Assembly (NCBI GenBank): GCA_003427395.1
Contig: BFEA01000608.1
Location: 866,203-898,813 of the forward strand
Source: Chara braunii
Taxonomy: Eukaryota > Streptophyta > Charophyceae > Charales > Characeae
DNA length: 32,611 nucleotides
Reading direction: 5' to 3'
Of this stretch, positions 30,437 through 32,611 are shown in pieces (within the stretch, counting starts at the first letter, position 1; every line of letters begins with the position of its first letter). The notes under the pieces were generated by a model. The model worked only from the letters and a program-made list of their open reading frames with translations, had not been told where the DNA came from and made no database searches. Position numbers and translations under genes: made by a program.

Positions 30437-30823
30437 GCCACTCAGGGGTGGACCCCACTGCCTGGCGGAAGCTTTCCAGGCGGAAAGATTCCACCAAACC
30501 CAAATCGTAGGCCCCGGCGATGGGAAACAGAAAAGCGGACCCCACAGCAACACAAATTTTTGGCAGGTCCGTCTTTGCTGGTTACCGGATAGGGAAAACT
30601 TTCCCTATACAGAAACTTAACATCCGCTTGTCTCGGTGCTCGTCCAATCCCTGGCTCTCCTTTTTACATGCTACGCGCAAACCAAGGGGGGTGCCCCCCC
30701 CCCACCTACCCCCTCAAGATGGCCGAACCGCAAGGAACCGGCAAAACCAAACTGAGTGGAAACGCTTGCCACATCATTTTCCGAAGCTTTGCCGCAAAGC
30801 AGTGGGGTCCACCTCTCAGTGTC
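30437..30823. repeat. Imperfect inverted repeat, arms about 60 bp
   Basis: A 15-bp perfect core, GGTGGACCCCACTGC at 30447-30461, is matched by GCAGTGGGGTCCACC at 30799-30813. The similarity continues with gaps through GCGGAAGCTTTCC against GCGGCAAAGCTTCGG. About 300 bp lie between the arms. It may be a decayed foldback or MITE-like element, or two inverted copies of a small repeat. No gene is convincing in 30286-31080. Confidence 0.5.
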
Positions 30824-31082
30824 ACACTGGATAGGCCATCCTCCTATCCGACTGCTAATGGGACTATGCTACTGGACAGGAGAATTCCAGTAAGTATGCA
30901 ATTAAAGCGCGTCGTCACCGACGTGAAAAACACTCTTACAATTGCGAAGTATCGAGAAACCAATCCGATACAAAGAGAACACAAATATGCAAACAGAATG
31001 GATGGCCTTTCAGGCCTTTTTTATTGTCATTATAGTATTACAGGAACCCCGTAGCAGCCACATCTGTGCTCAAGCCTCCAAC

Positions 31083-31248
31083 GAGCCCCGAGTGGCATCG
31101 AGCAGAGAGTGCTAATGTTCATAGGGGGAGGGGACTGGAGGGGAGGCGCAGTGGCTGGCCCATGGAAGAAGCTCGGTTCTGATGCTTCCGTGAACTCTTT
31201 GTGGGCTCTATGCTTGTCACATGTATAAAATAAAAATTAAAAAAGAAA
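31083..31248 (+). mobile_element. SINE-related fragment, 5'-truncated
   Basis: GGCATCGAGCAGAG, then GCTAATGTTCATAGGGGGAG and GGAGGGGAGGCGCAGTGG, match the body of SINE 1 (GGCATTGAGTAGAG, GCTGATGTTCGTAGGGG...). The part GCAGTG(G/A)CTGGCC also occurs in SINE 2. An A-rich tail (AAAATAAAAATTAAAAAAG) closes it. No tRNA-like head and no duplication are seen. Confidence 0.6.
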
Positions 31249-31311
31249 CAGAGCCAGTGTGTCCTCCAATGTGTGCAATTGTTGATTCAGGTCATGCACA
31301 GCCATGTGTGC

Positions 31312-31313
<2 letters not shown>

Positions 31314-31367
<54 letters not shown>
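31314..31367. repeat. (GT)n microsatellite
   Basis: About 26 uninterrupted GT units. Apparent reading frames through it (Cys/Val or Thr/His repeats) are artefacts of the repeat. Confidence 0.95.
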
Positions 31368-31368
<1 letters not shown>

Positions 31369-31738
31369 CGTCAACGTGTGTATGCAGGCATATGGGGCAA
31401 CGCACCCTGCATATTTTTAATTCAAACACCCTATATTTTTTCTTTGTTTTTCCGCATGTTTTTTCCCCACGAAAAAGGTATTTGTGAAAAAACGAAAAAC
31501 ACACTCATGAAACGGTGTTCACCAGTTCGTAGTAGCCGATGCAGGTCCCAGGGCTCGATCCCTAGTCCTCAGCTTACCTGTGTATAGTATCTGTGTCGAC
31601 CCCTAGAGTTGAACCCGTGACCTGTGTATTCTAACAGTTGGTAGACTGTCGTAGGGTCCGTACGCAGTAGGGGTTCGATCCGTAGACCTGTCGGGTAGGA
31701 GTCCTAGCAGGGTCTAGAAGTCGTAGCTGTAGTTCTCC

Positions 31739-31801
31739 CGAAAGGTCAAGGTCGAAGGCCAAGTCTACGGCCTTCCGGAAGGTCCGAGTAGTGGCCTTTC
31801 G
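31739..31801. repeat. Nested palindrome in the U3 region of element C
   Basis: The outer arms CGAAAGGTC (31739-31747) and GGCCTTTCG (31793-31801) enclose GAAGGCC...GGCCTTC arms and a perfect 12-bp palindrome, CCTTCCGGAAGG, at 31771-31782. Its position about 170-230 bp upstream of the TATA box suits an enhancer-like protein-binding site, which is an inference. Confidence 0.45.
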
Positions 31802-31964
31802 AAGTTGCCCATGTTTAGGCTGAGGCAAGTGGGCAAGTGGTGGAGTCTACCTGTGCTGAGTCAGCAGTCCTTGTCCCAGTCAGTCCTAGCCCAGTCAAGC
31901 AAGTACCGCATGGGACTGTGTGCACTACGGGCATGGGAAAGGGCCAGACCAACGAGCTGCAAAG

Positions 31965-31971
31965 TATAAAT
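31965..31971 (+). promoter_or_regulatory. TATA box of element C LTR
   Basis: TATAAAT stands in GC-rich surroundings, about 430 bp before the LTR end. This predicts transcription start near 31995 and an R-U5 part of roughly 400 bp. Confidence 0.55.
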
Positions 31972-32149
31972 CAAAGGGCAGCGCCCAGCCATTCATTCAT
32001 TCCTGCGTGAGCCATGTGGAAGCGCTGCCACAGCGACTTGTGCGAGGTGGTCTGCAGTGAGCCCGAAGATGAAGTGGGCGAGAGAGAAGAAGCTTAGCCA
32101 TAGCGATAGGTTAGCAGCGGCCATAGCCGCCATAGCTGTAGACAGAGTT

Positions 32150-32151
<2 letters not shown>

Positions 32152-32180
<29 letters not shown>
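32152..32180. repeat. (GT)n microsatellite in the LTR of element C
   Basis: About 14 GT units downstream of the predicted transcription start. Confidence 0.95.
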
Positions 32181-32183
<3 letters not shown>

Positions 32184-32396
32184 AGAGTATCGCATGTGGG
32201 ATATCCAGGGTGATCCTGTGTGTGCGAACAGAGAGTTGTGCGGGCGCTGAGTCGCCATAGCCATTGAAGTGAACTTGTACCTGAACTGTGTTCTTGGCTA
32301 CCATATCTCTGAGTTTTGAGTGGGCGCTTGTCGCCAGTTTGCTGCACACCTGTTTGCATGCATGCGAAGTGTGGATGAGAGCGAGTCTGATTGCAT

Positions 32397-32408
32397 TGGT
32401 ATCAGAGC
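32397..32408 (+). promoter_or_regulatory. Primer-binding site, initiator-Met tRNA
   Basis: TGGTATCAGAGC is the standard complement of the plant initiator-Met tRNA 3' end, used by Ty1/copia and many gypsy elements of plants. It lies one base after the CA end of the LTR and so identifies element C as an LTR retrotransposon pointing right. Confidence 0.88.
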
Positions 32409-32562
32409 TGGTACCCGCTATTCCACGCGCCGTCGGGTATTGCAGGGAAGAGCTACGCGCCATAGCCAGAGTAGCCATCGAAGAAGAAGTCCACCATAGC
32501 GGACCTGGAGGTTGAAGAAGCCGCCGCGCGCACCTGCAGAGAAGACCACGACGAAGAAGAAG

Positions 32563-32611
<49 letters not shown>
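32409..32611 (+). mobile_element. Start of the internal region of element C, cut by the window end
   Basis: Leader sequence after the primer-binding site. GAAGAAGAAG tracts are followed by an (AG)n microsatellite from 32573 to the window end. No coding sequence of the element is reached, so copia or gypsy type cannot be decided. Confidence 0.6.

Larger units (their letters stand above)
31274..32395 (+). repeat. 5' LTR of element C (right end certain, left end tentative)
   Basis: The right end is fixed by ...GATTGCA followed, after one base, by a primer-binding site. The best left end is TGCAATTGTTG at 31274, since TGCAAT and ATTGCA form a 6-bp terminal inverted repeat, giving a 1,122-bp LTR. 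A TATA box lies at 31965-31971. The U3 part holds a GT microsatellite, a nested palindrome (31739-31801) and two box-B-like motifs. A second copy of the LTR would lie outside the window. Confidence 0.6.

Noticed and set aside
30207-31054. Several plus-strand frames of 100-137 codons
   Set aside because: They overlap each other and an inverted repeat, low-complexity runs interrupt them, and no domain is recognisable.
31273-31587. Cys/Val-repeat protein through the GT tract
   Set aside because: It is an artefact of the microsatellite.
31549-31690. tRNA gene or SINE head in the element C LTR
   Set aside because: GGTTCGATCC and a D-arm-like CAGTTGGTAGAC occur, but the acceptor and anticodon stems do not form and no tail or duplication is seen.

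Overview
The window looks like repeat-rich nuclear DNA from a green plant lineage. I lean towards a charophyte-type or other streptophyte genome, without certainty. The reasons are a primer-binding site matching plant initiator-Met tRNA, a second matching plant tRNA-Asp, telo-box (AGGGTTT-type) motifs, an L1-type LINE with a plant-like ORF1, and tRNA-derived SINEs. I see no host gene, no rRNA, no functional tRNA and no CRISPR. Nearly everything is mobile DNA, and its reading frames are broken by scattered stop codons.

Layout: (1) 12495 to 1, minus strand: the 5' part of a very large Ty3/gypsy-type LTR retrotransposon (element A). It has a 4.87-kb 5' LTR (12495-7628), a tRNA-Asp-type primer-binding site (7623-7607), a 2-kb AT-rich leader, and then a long coding region (5604-280). 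That coding region is built of repeated, unrecognised modules: A1-C1-A2-C2-B1-A3-B2-coiled coil, then an ATGA overlap, then B3 and three more segments. (2) 12496 to about 20630, minus strand: a decayed non-LTR retrotransposon (LINE) with ORF1 (zinc knuckle) and ORF2 (endonuclease, reverse transcriptase, C-terminal Cys/His motif). (3) About 20643 to 28714, plus strand: the 3' part of a Ty3/gypsy element (element B), with reverse transcriptase, RNase H, integrase, a basic C-terminal tail, and a 4.43-kb 3' LTR. This LTR is of the same family as that of element A but lies in inverted orientation. (4) 28715-31273: spacer with two opposite-facing tRNA-derived SINEs, each with an intact target-site duplication, a SINE-related fragment and a small inverted repeat. 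(5) About 31274-32611, plus strand: the 5' LTR, initiator-Met primer-binding site and leader start of a third, unrelated LTR element (element C).

How the parts relate: the two 4.4-4.9-kb arms form a large inverted repeat that could be mistaken for a DNA transposon. The TG...CA ends, the primer-binding site outside the left arm and the pol gene inside the right arm show that they are LTRs of two elements of one family in head-to-head orientation, with a LINE between them. Together they suggest an LTR retrotransposon family of at least 20 kb with an unusual repeated-module polyprotein between leader and pol. That polyprotein is the best candidate here for something undescribed.
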